Shown here: piece after piece, positions 16,947-27,432 of the stretch | Layout of the letters: each line of letters starts with the position of its first letter | How positions within the stretch are numbered: the stretch's first letter is position 1 | DNA from: Parerythrobacter_A sp963799315 | GTDB lineage: Bacteria > Pseudomonadota > Alphaproteobacteria > Sphingomonadales > Sphingomonadaceae | Direction: 5' to 3' | NCBI GenBank assembly: GCA_963799315.1 | Contig: CAWCWP010000001.1 | Span: 682,001 to 746,000, forward strand | Length of the DNA: 64,000 bases | Program-made: the position numbers and the translations under genes | Notes under the pieces: model-generated | The model's input: the letters and a program-made list of their open reading frames with translations, nothing else | The model's database searches: none | Told to the model about the DNA's origin: nothing

Positions 16947-17686
16947 AGTCGTTTGCCGCATTCTTGGGCCTGCTTATGATTGCTGCACCTGCGGTCGGGC
17001 AGCAGGATCGCGCGTTCCCGGATGAACAGCTGGCGACCGGTACCCGATTCCTGGTGCAGGCCGAAACGCCGGGCCGGTCGGAAGCGCGCGACATGCAGAA
17101 GCGCGTGGCGCGCTGCTCCGTCTACCGGAACAAGAAACTGGCGCGCGCCATGCTGGCGAACAGCAATACGGTCTCCGTCGATTTCGACGCATTCGACGCC
17201 GATCCGCAAACGCTGCTGGAAAAGCTGGATGCCGCCTCCTGTATCTCGCGGGCCATGAAGGGCATGACGTACAAGATGCAGATGCGCCTGACCTATCCGA
17301 CGCTGCGCGCGCTGATGGTCGAGGAAGTGTATCTTATGGATAATGACGGGCCGGTACAGCTCGCTGCGGATGCAGGCCCGTCGGTCAATGCCCGCCCCGG
17401 CGGCTTGGCCACGAATGCGCGGGCCACAGCGATGGCGACACTTTCCGACTGTATCGTTTACAACGACGTGGTCGGGTCGGATGCATTGCTCAGAACCACC
17501 ATCGCATCGGAAGCGGAGCAGGCCTCCATACTGGCTCTGGAACCCGCGCTGACTGCGTGCGGCATGGCCGGCTCCGGCGAAGTCGTGCTCGATCCGTCGA
17601 TGTTGCGACAGGTTGTCGCCGATGGATTGTGGGTCCGCTCGCACTATGAACCCGTCGCGCGTGCTAAGGATGACAGCGATGCCTAA
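16943..17686 (+). CDS. Secreted four-cysteine repeat protein B inside the nuo operon
   Basis: A 247-residue exported protein, with its signal peptide in residues 1-20 (cleavage after AVG). It repeats the architecture of its upstream neighbour: two units with cysteines at 58/100 and 170/206, closing with LRALMVEEVY and LRQVVADGLW. Overall identity to the neighbour appears low, but cysteine spacing and the closing motif match, so the two genes probably come from an old duplication. The start overlaps the previous gene (ATGA) and the end overlaps nuoG by eight bases. No known function. Confidence 0.75.
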   Translation: MKSFAAFLGLLMIAAPAVGQQDRAFPDEQLATGTRFLVQAETPGRSEARDMQKRVARCSVYRNKKLARAMLANSNTVSVDFDAFDADPQTLLEKLDAASCISRAMKGMTYKMQMRLTYPTLRALMVEEVYLMDNDGPVQLAADAGPSVNARPGGLATNARATAMATLSDCIVYNDVVGSDALLRTTIASEAEQASILALEPALTACGMAGSGEVVLDPSMLRQVVADGLWVRSHYEPVARAKDDSDA

Positions 17687-19689
17687 GGTTACCGTAGACG
17701 GCACCGAACTCGACGTTCCCGATGGCGCAACCGTGCTGCAGGCGTGCGAGCTGGCGGGCAAGGAAATCCCGCGTTTCTGTTATCACGAACGACTGAGCAT
17801 CGCGGGCAATTGCCGCATGTGCCTGGTCGAGGTGAAGCCCGGTCCGCCCAAGCCGCAGGCGTCGTGTGCGCTTCCCGCGACCGACGGGCAGGAAATCCGC
17901 ACCGACAGCCAGATGGTCAAGACCGCGCGCGAGGGGGTGATGGAATTCCTGCTGATCAACCATCCGCTCGACTGCCCGATCTGCGACCAGGGCGGCGAGT
18001 GCGATTTGCAGGACCAGGCCATGATGTATGGCCGTGGCGGCAGCCGCTATGACATGAACAAGCGCGCGGTGACCGAAAAATACATGGGTCCGCTGATCAA
18101 GACGATCATGACGCGCTGTATTCATTGCACCCGCTGCGTGCGCTTCTCCGAAGAAATTGCGGGGGTCGATGAAATCGGCGCGCTGTATCGTGGCGAGGAC
18201 ATGCAGATCACGACCTATCTGGAACAGGCCGCCAGTCACGAACTGAGCGCCAATGTGATCGACCTGTGCCCGGTCGGCGCGCTGACCAGCCGTCCTTACG
18301 CTTTCGAAGCGCGCCCGTGGGAGCTGCGTCAAACCATGAGCATCGACGTCTCCGATGCCGTAGGTGCGAACATCACGCTGTATTCCAAGGGCCGCGAAGT
18401 CATGCGCGCCTTGCCGCGCGTGAACGACGACGTGAACGAGGAATGGCTGAGCGACAAGGGCCGTTACCAAGTCGACGGCCTTGTGCGGCGGCGGCTCGAC
18501 AAGGTGTGGATCCGCAGGAAAGGCAAGCTGCAACAGGCCGATTGGGACGAGGCATTCAAGGCCATCGCGAAGGCGAAACCGGGCGCGAGCATCGCTGCCG
18601 TGGCGGGCGACCTTGTCGATTGCGAGACGATGTTCGCGGCGAAGTCTTTGCTCAAGGCCTGCGGGTCGGAGCTGGTCGAAGGGCGGCAGACCGGCATGTC
18701 CTACGATGTCGGCAATCTGGCGGCGGTCAATTTCAACGGTGGCTTTTGCCGGTATCGAAACGGCCGATGCCATCCTGATCGTGGGCAGCCAGGTTCGGCA
18801 CGAAGCGGCGCTGGTCAATGTGCGCCTGCGCAAGGCGGCATCGCGCGGGGCCAAGGTGTTCGTGGTCGGGCCGGAATGGGAAACGACCTATCCGGCGACT
18901 TTCCTCGGCACCGATCTTTCCGTTTTGTCGGATCTGCCGGATGCAGTTGGCGATGCTTTCAATGTGGCCGAACGACCCGCGATCATCCTTGGCGGCGCGG
19001 CCTTGGCGCAGGGTGCGCTTGCGCCAGCTTTGTCCGTCGCTAAGGCTTTCGATGTTATCCGCGCTGGCTGGAACGGCTTCAACGTGCTGCACATGGCGGC
19101 AGCGCGAATGGGCGGTCTGATGCTTGGGTTTGCGCAGGGCGAGGGTATTGCCGCGCTTGCCGATGCAAAGCCGAAAGTCCTGCTTTCGCTAGGCGCGGAC
19201 GAGATGGATTACGCCCCATTCGCGGACAGCCTCAAGGTCTATATCGGGCATCACGGCGATGCAGGCGCGCATGCCGCCGACATCATCCTGCCTGCCGCCA
19301 GTTTTGCAGAAAAGGATGGTACTTACGTCAATACCGAAGGTCGGGTGCAGTTCGCTGAAAAGGCGGTGTTCGCACCGGGTGAAGCGCGTGAGGACTGGAC
19401 CATCCTGCGTGCGCTGGCCGATGCGTTGAAGGTCGATGTCGGCTTCGACAGCTTCGCCGAATTGCAGGCAGGCATGATTGCCGAAGTGCCCGCGCTTGGC
19501 GAGGAAGGCTTGGCTGATTTAGGAGCGATGCCGAAGAGTGGCGGCGCCACCAAGGCGAAGGGCAATGTTGAGGCGTATCCAATCACGGATTTCTATCTGA
19601 CCAACCCCATCGCGCGCGCCAGTGCGGTAATGCAGCAATGCAGTGCGGAACTGCTTCACGGCGAAGACATGCTGGAGGCAGCGGAGTAA
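17679..19689 (+). CDS. nuoG: NADH-quinone oxidoreductase subunit G, one frameshift
   Basis: 75-kDa subunit carrying [2Fe-2S] and [4Fe-4S] clusters in the electron path. The start is ATG 17679 (MPKVTVDG). Ligand motifs in order are FCYHERLSIAGNCRMCLVE in the ferredoxin domain, HPLDCPICDQGGECDLQD, CIHCTRCVRF and DLCPVGAL. Near 18740 the frame breaks after AAVNFN; the protein resumes one frame on as AGIETADAILIVGSQ and runs to TAA 19687-19689. One extra base explains it (span 3n+1; corrected length 669). The C-terminal half is the molybdopterin-oxidoreductase-like domain without cofactor. Confidence 0.93.
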
Positions 19690-19715
19690 TGCTGGACAGC
19701 CAAAACTCGTACGCC

Positions 19716-19789
19716 CTGAGCTTGTCGAGGGGCTGCCCCTACTTTCAGCGTAGCTCCAAGAATGCAGGGCTGGGCTTTGACAAGCTCAG
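19716..19789. repeat. REP-like inverted repeat between nuoG and nuoH
   Basis: The arm ctgagcttgtc (19716-19726) is exactly complementary to gacaagctcag (19779-19789), separated by 52 bases. The 127-base gap holding it is the one non-overlapping junction in this part of the operon. The CTGAGCTTGTC core resembles dispersed intergenic elements that I associate with Sphingomonadales genomes. I saw no second copy in this window. Confidence 0.6.
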
Positions 19790-19816
19790 CCCGAACGGGA
19801 ATGGGGGGCTCGCATC

Positions 19817-20878
19817 GTGACCGACTTCTACCAATCGCTCGGCATGAACTACGAATGGGCATGGGGCTTTGCCACTATCAGCGGTATCCTGCTGATCGCA
19901 CTTCCGCTCATGCTGGCGGTGGCGATGATCATTTACATGGATCGCAAGGTCTGGGCCGCCATCAACCTGCGGCGCGGGCCAAATGTGGTCGGGCCGTTCG
20001 GCCTGTTGCAGAGTTTCGCCGACGGGCTGAAGGTATTCCTGCAGGAAACCATCATTCCCAGCGCGGCGAACAAGGGTATTTTCCTGCTCGCGCCCATCGT
20101 CACTTTCACCGTCGCACTGGCGGCGTGGGCGGTTGTGCCGTTCGATGCGGGTGTGGTGCTGGCCGATATCAATGTCGGCCTGCTCTACATTCTCGCAATC
20201 AGCAGCCTGTCTGTTTACGGCATCGTGATGAGCGGGTGGGCGTCGAATTCCAAATACCCGTTCTTCTCCGCCATGCGCGCCGCAGCGCAGATGATTTCCT
20301 ACGAAGTTTCCATCGGCTTTATTTTGGTTTGTGTGGTGCTATGGGCCGGCTCGTTCAACCTGAGCGAAATCGTCGAGGCGCAGCGCGGCCACGGGTTCGG
20401 CATCGTCAACGGCTATGTTTTCAACATCCTGCTGTTCCCGATGTGGGTCATGTTCTTCATCTCCAGCCTTGCCGAAACGCAGCGCGTGCCGTTCGACCTG
20501 ACCGAGGCCGAAAGCGAACTGGTCGCCGGGTACCAGACCGAATATTCCAGCATGAGCTTCGCGCTGTTCTGGCTGGGCGAATATGCCAATATCCTGCTGA
20601 TGTGCACGTTGAACGCATTGCTGTTCTTCGGCGGATGGCTGCCGCCGCTTAATATCGACCTGATCCCGTGGTTCGATATTCCGGGTATAATCTGGCTGTT
20701 CGGCAAGATCCTGTTCTTCTTCTTCATGTTCAGCTGGGTGATGGCGACCGTGCCGCGTTACCGATACGACCAGCTGATGCGTCTCGGCTGGAAGATCTTC
20801 CTGCCGCTCAGTCTGTTTTTCGTTGTTCTCATTTCCGGATATCTGATGGCGACCGGCCATTACGGAGCCGCCACATGA
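19817..20878 (+). CDS. nuoH: NADH-quinone oxidoreductase subunit H
   Basis: Membrane subunit at the junction with the peripheral arm, forming part of the quinone channel. 353 residues with about eight transmembrane helices. Conserved segments include DRKVWAAINLRRGPNVVGPFG and ETQRVPFDLTEAESELVAGY, in which acidic residues are part of the quinone/proton path. The start is GTG 19817 after the repeat-bearing gap. The stop overlaps the nuoI ATG (ATGA). Confidence 0.96.
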   Translation: MTDFYQSLGMNYEWAWGFATISGILLIALPLMLAVAMIIYMDRKVWAAINLRRGPNVVGPFGLLQSFADGLKVFLQETIIPSAANKGIFLLAPIVTFTVALAAWAVVPFDAGVVLADINVGLLYILAISSLSVYGIVMSGWASNSKYPFFSAMRAAAQMISYEVSIGFILVCVVLWAGSFNLSEIVEAQRGHGFGIVNGYVFNILLFPMWVMFFISSLAETQRVPFDLTEAESELVAGYQTEYSSMSFALFWLGEYANILLMCTLNALLFFGGWLPPLNIDLIPWFDIPGIIWLFGKILFFFFMFSWVMATVPRYRYDQLMRLGWKIFLPLSLFFVVLISGYLMATGHYGAAT

Positions 20879-21360
20879 CCGTCGCCCAACTCGTAAAATC
20901 CTTCACACTGTGGGAGTTCGTGAAAGCGCACGCTCTCACCTTGAAGTATTTCTTCAAGCCCAAAGTCACGATCAACTATCCTTACGAGAAAAACCCGATC
21001 AGCCCGCGTTTCCGGGGCGAGCATGCGTTGCGCCGTTATCCAAATGGCGAAGAGCGCTGCATCGCGTGCAAGCTGTGCGAGGCGGTGTGTCCGGCCCAAG
21101 CGATTACCATCGAAAGCGAACCGCGCGATGACGGCAGCCGCCGGACGACGCGCTACGATATCGACATGACGAAGTGCATCTATTGCGGTTTCTGTCAGGA
21201 GGCGTGCCCGGTCGATGCCGTGGTCGAAGGGCCGAATTTCGAATATGCGACCGAGACGCGCGAGGAACTGCTGTACGACAAGGCGAAACTGCTGGCCAAT
21301 GGGGACAAATGGGAGCGCGCCATCGCCGCAAACCTTGAAGCCGACGCACCCTATCGCTAG
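20875..21360 (+). CDS. nuoI: NADH-quinone oxidoreductase subunit I
   Basis: 23-kDa ferredoxin-like subunit with two [4Fe-4S] clusters (N6a and N6b). Both binding motifs are intact: CIACKLCEAVCP and CIYCGFCQEACP. 161 residues, normal length. ATG 20875 overlaps nuoH by four bases. After its TAG at 21358-21360 there is a 128-base gap before nuoJ, with a small hairpin (ttccgc/gcggaa) at 21457-21474 and nothing else I can name. Confidence 0.97.
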   Translation: MTVAQLVKSFTLWEFVKAHALTLKYFFKPKVTINYPYEKNPISPRFRGEHALRRYPNGEERCIACKLCEAVCPAQAITIESEPRDDGSRRTTRYDIDMTKCIYCGFCQEACPVDAVVEGPNFEYATETREELLYDKAKLLANGDKWERAIAANLEADAPYR

Positions 21361-21488
21361 GCGGCAGGGCGTAACGACAGAGCGGGCTTCGACGAGATGC
21401 CGACACGCTGCATGAACGATGATTTCGGGCCGGTCGTGGTCCAACAGGGGATACTTCCATTCCGCACGTTTGCGGAACCGGCACTACC

Positions 21489-22109
21489 ATGATCCAAACC
21501 TTCGCCTTTTACCTGTTTGCAACGCTCGTCATCGCCAGCGCGGTGATGGTTATCGTTGCCAAGAACCCGGTGCATTCGGTGCTGTGGCTGATCCTGGCGT
21601 TCTTCAACGCGGCCGGGCTGATGGTGCTGGTCGGGGCGGAGTTTATCGCGATGCTGCTGGTCGTGGTGTATGTCGGGGCGGTTGCGGTGCTGTTCCTGTT
21701 CGTGGTGATGATGCTGGACATCGATTTTACCGAACTGCGTGCTGGATTCATGCGCAATTTCCCGCTCGGTATCGCCATCGCACTGATCCTGCTGGCGGAG
21801 CTGGTGCTGGGCATCGGCGCCTATCAGGCGGGTGCGCTCGATTTGGGTACGGCCAGCGGAGAGAACGCGCCCCGCCTCGACCGCAGCAATATCGAGAGCC
21901 TGGGCGCGCTGCTTTACGGCAAGTATATCTTCCTGTTCGAGGCGGCGGGGCTGATCCTGCTGGTGGCGATGATCGGCGCGATCGTGCTGACCCACCGCCC
22001 CACCAAATCACTGCGCGGCCATCAGGATATCGCGAAGCAGAACGCGCGCGATCCCGAAGCGGCGACCGTTATGAAGCGGCCCGAAATCGGCGCGGGGATC
22101 GAATTGTGA
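21489..22109 (+). CDS. nuoJ: NADH-quinone oxidoreductase subunit J
   Basis: Membrane subunit of the proton-pumping arm, 206 residues. Four to five transmembrane helices are clear, including the VVVYVGAVAVLFLFVVMM helix, which in the family contains a pi-bulge and the conserved Tyr/Gly. The C-terminal tail is polar. ATG 21489 follows the only sizeable gap between nuoI and nuoJ. The TGA overlaps the nuoK start GTG by three bases (GTGA). Confidence 0.95.
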   Translation: MIQTFAFYLFATLVIASAVMVIVAKNPVHSVLWLILAFFNAAGLMVLVGAEFIAMLLVVVYVGAVAVLFLFVVMMLDIDFTELRAGFMRNFPLGIAIALILLAELVLGIGAYQAGALDLGTASGENAPRLDRSNIESLGALLYGKYIFLFEAAGLILLVAMIGAIVLTHRPTKSLRGHQDIAKQNARDPEAATVMKRPEIGAGIEL

Positions 22110-22411
22110 TCGGCATCGAACATTACATCATCGTCAGCGCGATCCTGTTCGTGCTGGGCGTGCTGGGCATATTTCTTAATCGCAAGAACATCATCGTCAT
22201 CCTGATGGCGATCGAGCTGATCCTGCTGGCCGTAAATATCAATCTCGTCGCCTTCAGCGCGTTCCTTGGCGATCTGACAGGGCAGGTGTTTGCTATGTTC
22301 GTGCTGACCGTCGCGGCGGGCGAGGCTGCTATCGGGCTTGCGATTTTGGTCATCTATTTCCGTGGTCGCGGCACCATTGCCGTCGACGATGCCGACCGGT
22401 TGAACGGCTGA
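22106..22411 (+). CDS. nuoK: NADH-quinone oxidoreductase subunit K
   Basis: Small three-helix membrane subunit of complex I, 101 residues. The conserved glutamates used in proton transfer are present in MAIELILLAVN and AAGEAAIGLA. The start is GTG 22106 (MIGIEHY), overlapping the nuoJ stop. The stop TGA shares one base with the nuoL ATG (TGATG at 22409-22413). Confidence 0.96.
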   Translation: MIGIEHYIIVSAILFVLGVLGIFLNRKNIIVILMAIELILLAVNINLVAFSAFLGDLTGQVFAMFVLTVAAGEAAIGLAILVIYFRGRGTIAVDDADRLNG

Positions 22412-24402
22412 TGGGTGCGATGGTCCTGACGGTTGTGTTCCTGCCGCTGCTCGCCGCGATTGTCGGCGGGCTGGGCAACCGGATGCTTGGCAATACGGTT
22501 GTGAAATCCCTGACGACCGGCGCGCTGTTCGTGGCCGCCGTATTGAGCTGGATCGTATTCACCGGTTTCTGGACAGGTTCGGCGCAGGCTGGCGTGGTGC
22601 CGGTGCTGCAATGGATTTCGTCGGGCGATCTGACGTTCGACTGGGCCTTGCGTGTGGACACGCTGACCGCCGTGATGCTGGTCGTCATCACCACCGTTTC
22701 CGCTCTCGTCCACCTCTATAGCTGGGGGTATATGGACGAAGACCCCGACCAGCCGCGCTTTTTCGCCTATCTCAGCCTGTTCACCTTCGCGATGCTGATG
22801 CTGGTGACGGCGGACAATCTGGTCCAGATGTTCTTTGGTTGGGAGGGGGTGGGCCTCGCCAGCTATCTGCTGATCGGTTTCTGGTTCAAGAAACCGTCCG
22901 CCAATGCCGCCGCGATAAAGGCGTTTGTCGTGAACCGCGTCGGTGACCTTGGCTTCATGCTGGGCATCTTCGGCACGTTCCTGGTGTTCGGCACGGTGTC
23001 GATTCCGGAAATTCTGGCTGCCGCGCCCGCGATGAGTGGCAGCGGCATCGATTTTGCCGGTACGCGCTTCTACACGATGGATATCCTGTGCGTGCTGCTG
23101 TTTATCGGTGCGATGGGCAAGTCGGCGCAGCTCGGCCTGCATACCTGGCTGCCCGACGCGATGGAGGGGCCGACACCGGTATCCGCTCTGATTCATGCGG
23201 CCACGATGGTCACGGCGGGCGTCTTCATGGTGTGTCGCCTGTCGCCCATGTTCGAGACGGCTCCGACGGCGCTGGCCATCGTGACGTTCATCGGCGCGGC
23301 AACTTGTTTGTTCGCAGCTACCATCGGCACCACGCAATGGGATATCAAGCGGGTCATCGCCTATTCGACCTGCTCTCAGCTGGGCTACATGTTCTTCGCC
23401 GCCGGGGTGGGCGCATATGGCGTCGCCATGTTCCACCTGTTCACGCACGCATTCTTCAAGGCGCTGCTGTTTTTGGGCGCAGGCTCGGTCATCCATGCCA
23501 TGCACCATGAACAGGACATGCGGTTCTATGGCGGGTTGCGGAAGAAGATACCGTTCACTTTCTGGGCCATGCTGGCGGGCACGCTGGCGATCACGGGCGT
23601 CGGCGTTTTGTATGTGTTCGGGTTCGCCGGGTTCTATTCCAAGGATGCTATTCTGGAAGCCGCGTTCGCGCGCGGCACGGAAATGGGGCAGTTCGCCTTC
23701 TGGGCAGGCGCATTCGCTGCCTTCCTGACCAGCTTTTACAGCTGGCGTCTGATGTTCCTGACATTCTGGGGCAAGCCGCGCTGGATCGAGAGCGAGCATA
23801 TCCAGCACGCGGTCCACAAGACGCCTGCGGAAGCCGGCGACGACACGACTGGCGGATACCACCCGCATGAAAGCCCGCTGACGATGCTGGTCCCGCTGGG
23901 TGTGCTGACTACCGGTGCTGTGTTCGCCGGGTTCGTCTTCACCGAAGCCTTCGTCGACAGTGCGGCGTTCTGGAACGGGTCGATTTTCTATAACGAGAAC
24001 CTGATCCATGCGCTGCACGGGGTGCCGTACTGGGTGAAGCTGACCGCGACCTTCGCAATGATCGCAGGGTTCGTGACCGCCTGGTTCGCCTATATCCGCA
24101 ACACGTCGATACCCGGCAAGTTCGTCGCGCAGTTCCGCTACCTGCACGATTTCGTCTACAACAAATGGTACTTCGACGAGCTGTATCAGGTCATGTTTGT
24201 GAAGCCCGCCTTCATCCTTGGCCGCCTGTTCTGGCGCCGGGTCGATAGCGGTATCATCGACCGCTTCGGGCCGGATGGTGCGGCGTGGGTCGTCGGCAAG
24301 GGTGCGGTCGCGGCGAAGAAGCTGCAATCGGGCTACCTCACCAGCTACGCGCTCGTGATGCTGCTCGGCCTGATTGCTGCGATTACCTGGATTTTGATGT
24401 GA
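22411..24402 (+). CDS. nuoL: NADH-quinone oxidoreductase subunit L
   Basis: Largest antiporter-like proton-pumping subunit, 663 residues with about 16 transmembrane helices and a C-terminal lateral helix. Family hallmarks are FFGWEGVGLASYLLIGFW, HTWLPDAMEGPTPVSALIHAATMV and the Lys/His-containing helices after YSTCSQLGYM. ATG 22411 overlaps the nuoK stop. The stop TGA shares a base with nuoM (TGATG). The reading frame is intact over two kilobases. Confidence 0.97.
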   Translation: MGAMVLTVVFLPLLAAIVGGLGNRMLGNTVVKSLTTGALFVAAVLSWIVFTGFWTGSAQAGVVPVLQWISSGDLTFDWALRVDTLTAVMLVVITTVSALVHLYSWGYMDEDPDQPRFFAYLSLFTFAMLMLVTADNLVQMFFGWEGVGLASYLLIGFWFKKPSANAAAIKAFVVNRVGDLGFMLGIFGTFLVFGTVSIPEILAAAPAMSGSGIDFAGTRFYTMDILCVLLFIGAMGKSAQLGLHTWLPDAMEGPTPVSALIHAATMVTAGVFMVCRLSPMFETAPTALAIVTFIGAATCLFAATIGTTQWDIKRVIAYSTCSQLGYMFFAAGVGAYGVAMFHLFTHAFFKALLFLGAGSVIHAMHHEQDMRFYGGLRKKIPFTFWAMLAGTLAITGVGVLYVFGFAGFYSKDAILEAAFARGTEMGQFAFWAGAFAAFLTSFYSWRLMFLTFWGKPRWIESEHIQHAVHKTPAEAGDDTTGGYHPHESPLTMLVPLGVLTTGAVFAGFVFTEAFVDSAAFWNGSIFYNENLIHALHGVPYWVKLTATFAMIAGFVTAWFAYIRNTSIPGKFVAQFRYLHDFVYNKWYFDELYQVMFVKPAFILGRLFWRRVDSGIIDRFGPDGAAWVVGKGAVAAKKLQSGYLTSYALVMLLGLIAAITWILM

Positions 24403-25967
24403 TGGGCGGGTTCCCGATCCTGTCGGTGATGCTGCTCGTCCCGCTGGCAGGGGCGCTGGCGTGTCTGGCGCTGCAAGCCGATCGCGCGCGTGTCGTCGCG
24501 CTTGGCGCGACACTGGCGACGCTGGCGCTGGGTATCGTGCTGTGGGCGAGTTACGAAATCGGCGGGCCGCAATGGCAATTCACCGAACGTTACGGCCTGT
24601 TCGCCGGGTTCGATTTCGCGCTGGGTATCGACGGCATCGCGCTGATGCTCATCGTGTTGTCGGTATTCCTGATGCCGATCTGCATCCTCGCCAGCTGGAG
24701 TGCGATTACGCATCGCGTCGGCGAGTATATGGCGGCGTTTCTGTTGATGGAAACGCTGATGATCGGCGTGTTTGCGGCGCAGGACCTGTTCCTGTTCTAC
24801 ATTTTCTTCGAGGCGGGCCTGATTCCGATGTATCTCATCATCGGCATCTGGGGCGGGGACAACCGCATCTACGCCAGCTACAAGTTCTTCCTCTATACGC
24901 TGCTCGGTTCGGTGCTGATGCTGATCGCGATGCTGTGGATGACCAATGCCGCACAGACGAGCGACATTCCCACGCTGATGCAATACGACTTCGCACCTGA
25001 GGCGCAGACGTGGCTGTGGCTGGCCTTCTTCGCCAGCTTCGCCGTGAAAATGCCGATGTGGCCGGTGCATACCTGGCTGCCCGACGCGCATGTCCAGGCG
25101 CCGACTGCGGGGTCGGTCATCCTGGCTGGTGTGTTGCTGAAGATGGGCGGATACGGCTTCATCCGGTTCAGCCTGCCGATGTTTCCCGATGCCAGCGCGC
25201 AATTCGTATGGCTGATTTTCGGCCTGTCGATGGCAGCGGTCATCATCGCCAGCCTGATTGCACTTGTGCAGCACGATATGAAGAAACTGATCGCCTATTC
25301 CTCGGTCGCGCATATGGCGATTGTTACGGCGGGCCTGTTCGCCTTCAACCAGCAGGGGCTGGAAGGCGCGATGATCATGATGCTCAGCCACGGTCTGGTA
25401 TCGGGTGCGCTGTTCCTGTGCGTCGGCGTGATTTACGACCGCCTGCATACGCGCGAGATCGACCGCTATGGCGGGCTGGCGATCAATATGCCCTATTATG
25501 CGGTGTTCTTCCTGCTGTTCACGATGGCCAGCATCGGCCTGCCGGGGACCAGCGGCTTCGTCGCCGAGTTCCTCAGCCTTGTGGGCATTTACGAAGTGTC
25601 GAGCGCAACGGCGCTGATCCTGACCACGGGCATCATTCTGGGCGCAGGCTATATGCTCTAGCTCTATCGTCGCGTCGTGTTCGGCGTGCAGCGCAATGCG
25701 GATGCTGCCGCGATGCCCGATCTTGGCGTGCGCGAATGGATCATGCTTGGCCCGATTGCGGCAGCAGTTCTGTGGATGGGTATTTATCCCGAGAGTTTCC
25801 TTGCACCAATGCGCAACGACATTGCGGCGCTGGACGCGCGGTTGCTTCGTGCCAAGCCTGCCGGTGATGCAGACCTTTATGCGGGCACGCCGCGCGGCGA
25901 AGCTGCCAATGCGATGCCGGAAGTGGCGCATGGCGGCAGCGACCATGACGGGGAGGGGGCACACTGA
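24402..25967 (+). CDS. nuoM: NADH-quinone oxidoreductase subunit M with one in-frame TAG
   Basis: Antiporter-like proton-pumping subunit. The corrected product has 521 residues. Family segments are FYIFFEAGLIPMYLIIG, HTWLPDAHVQAPTAGSVILAG and KLIAYSSVAHM. At 25659-25661 the codon in GAGYML-stop-LYRRVVFG is TAG, where the family has Trp (TGG). Translation continues in the same frame to TGA 25965-25967 and the total span is a multiple of three, so this is one substitution, not a frameshift. Without correction the protein would lose about 100 residues. Starts and stops overlap nuoL and nuoN (TGATG at both ends). Confidence 0.92.
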
Positions 25968-27432
25968 TGGGCTACGCCGCATCGCTTTATTTTACACTGC
26001 CCGAGATTATCCTCGCGGTCGCTGCCTTGGCGCTAGTTGATCGTCTCGGCATTCGGCGGAGTGCGCAGCGCACGCCTGGTCAGCATACTGTCCGTTGCGG
26101 CGCTGTTCGGTTCGGCGGCGGTGGCGGGCTATTTTCTCATCGCCCCGGACATGGCGACCGGCGCGGATGCCTTTGCGGGCGTGTACCGGATGGATGCCTT
26201 TGCCAGTTTCACCAAGCTGCTGATCTACGTCGCCGCGATCGCGCTGTCTGGTGGTGACGCCGCGTTTCTTCGAACGGACGGACGAATACCGGCCCGAATA
26301 TCCGGTGCTGGTCCTGCTCGGCGCGGTCGGCATGGGCATGATGGTGTCCGCCATCGACCTGATGACGCTGTATATCGGGCTGGAGCTGTCGAGCCTCGCT
26401 TCCTACGTGCTGGCAAGCTTCGCGCGAAAGGACACGCGCTCCGCCGAGGCGGGCCTCAAATATTTTATCCTCGGCGCGCTTGCATCGGGTATCCTGCTGT
26501 ACGGCATGAGCCTGGTTTACGGTTTTACCGGCGCAACCGATTACAGCTCGATCCGTGCCGCGATGGCGGGCGAGCTTTCCACCGGCCTGCTATTCGGCGT
26601 CGTTTTCGTTCTCGCCGGGCTGGCGTTCAAGATCGCGGCGGTGCCGTTCCATATGTGGACGCCCGACGTTTACGAAGGCGCGCCCACACCGGTCAGCCTG
26701 TTCTTTGCAACCGCGCCCAAGGTTGCCGCGATTGCCATGCTGATGCGCATGGCACTGGACCCGTTCGGGCCGCAGGTCGATGCGTGGCGGCAGATCGTGA
26801 TCTTCTCTGCGCTTGCATCCATCGTGGTCGGCGCGCTGGGCGCCATCGGGCAGACCAGCCTGAAACGCCTGTTGGCCTACAGCTCGATCAACAATATCGG
26901 CTTCATCCTGATCGGGCTTGCCACGGCAACGCAGGTCGGGGCCGGGGCGATGCTGGTATACCTGTTCTTCTACCTCGCCATGACGCTCGGCAGTTTCCTA
27001 GTGGTGATGATGCTGCGCGACCGGAACGGGACGCAGCTGGAGGCCCTTTCCGATATCAGCGGCTTGTCGCAAACGCATCGCGGGCTTGCGCTATGCCTCA
27101 TGCTGATGATGTTCAGCCTCGCCGGCATCCCTCCAATGACGGGGTTTTGGGGCAAGTTTGTCGTGTTTCAGGCGGCTGTCGAGGCGGACCTCGTCCTGCT
27201 CGCCGCAATCGGCATTGCCGCCAGTGTGATTGGGGCTTTCTATTACCTCAAGGTCATCAAGATGATGTATTTCGATGACCCTGCCACGGGAACGGTGGTG
27301 ACTGCGGCAAGGGCTGACTGGGTCGTCCTGATCGTCGCCACCCTGCTTGTGTCGCCGCTGGGCTGGCTGCTGACGATCTGGCTGGGCGACTGGACCGACC
27401 GCGCCGCTGCCGCGCTGTTCTTCACCATTTGA
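25967..27432 (+). CDS. nuoN: NADH-quinone oxidoreductase subunit N, two frameshifts
   Basis: Antiporter-like membrane subunit, the last canonical gene of the operon. The protein begins MGYAASLYFTLPEIILA and breaks near 26035 after ALALV. It continues one frame on as IVSAFGGVRSARL, breaks again near 26249 after AAIALS, and continues as VVTPRFFERTDEYRPE to the end. Span 3n+2, which fits two extra bases and a 487-residue product. The ELSSLASYVL, WTPDVYEGAPTPV and KRLLAYSSINNIG segments are intact. The TGA at 27430-27432 overlaps the birA TTG start. Confidence 0.93.

Noticed and set aside
19689..19820. A short frame starting at the ATG that overlaps the nuoG stop
   Set aside because: It runs across the inverted repeat and shows no coding character; the overlap looks accidental.
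21361..21488. Possible small gene or regulatory RNA between nuoI and nuoJ
   Set aside because: Only a short hairpin without a T run is visible; no start codon with a plausible protein follows.
22354..24513. A 719-codon minus-strand open frame opposite nuoL
   Set aside because: Antisense to an intact conserved nuoL; the translated product is rich in Arg, His and Gln and shows no family.
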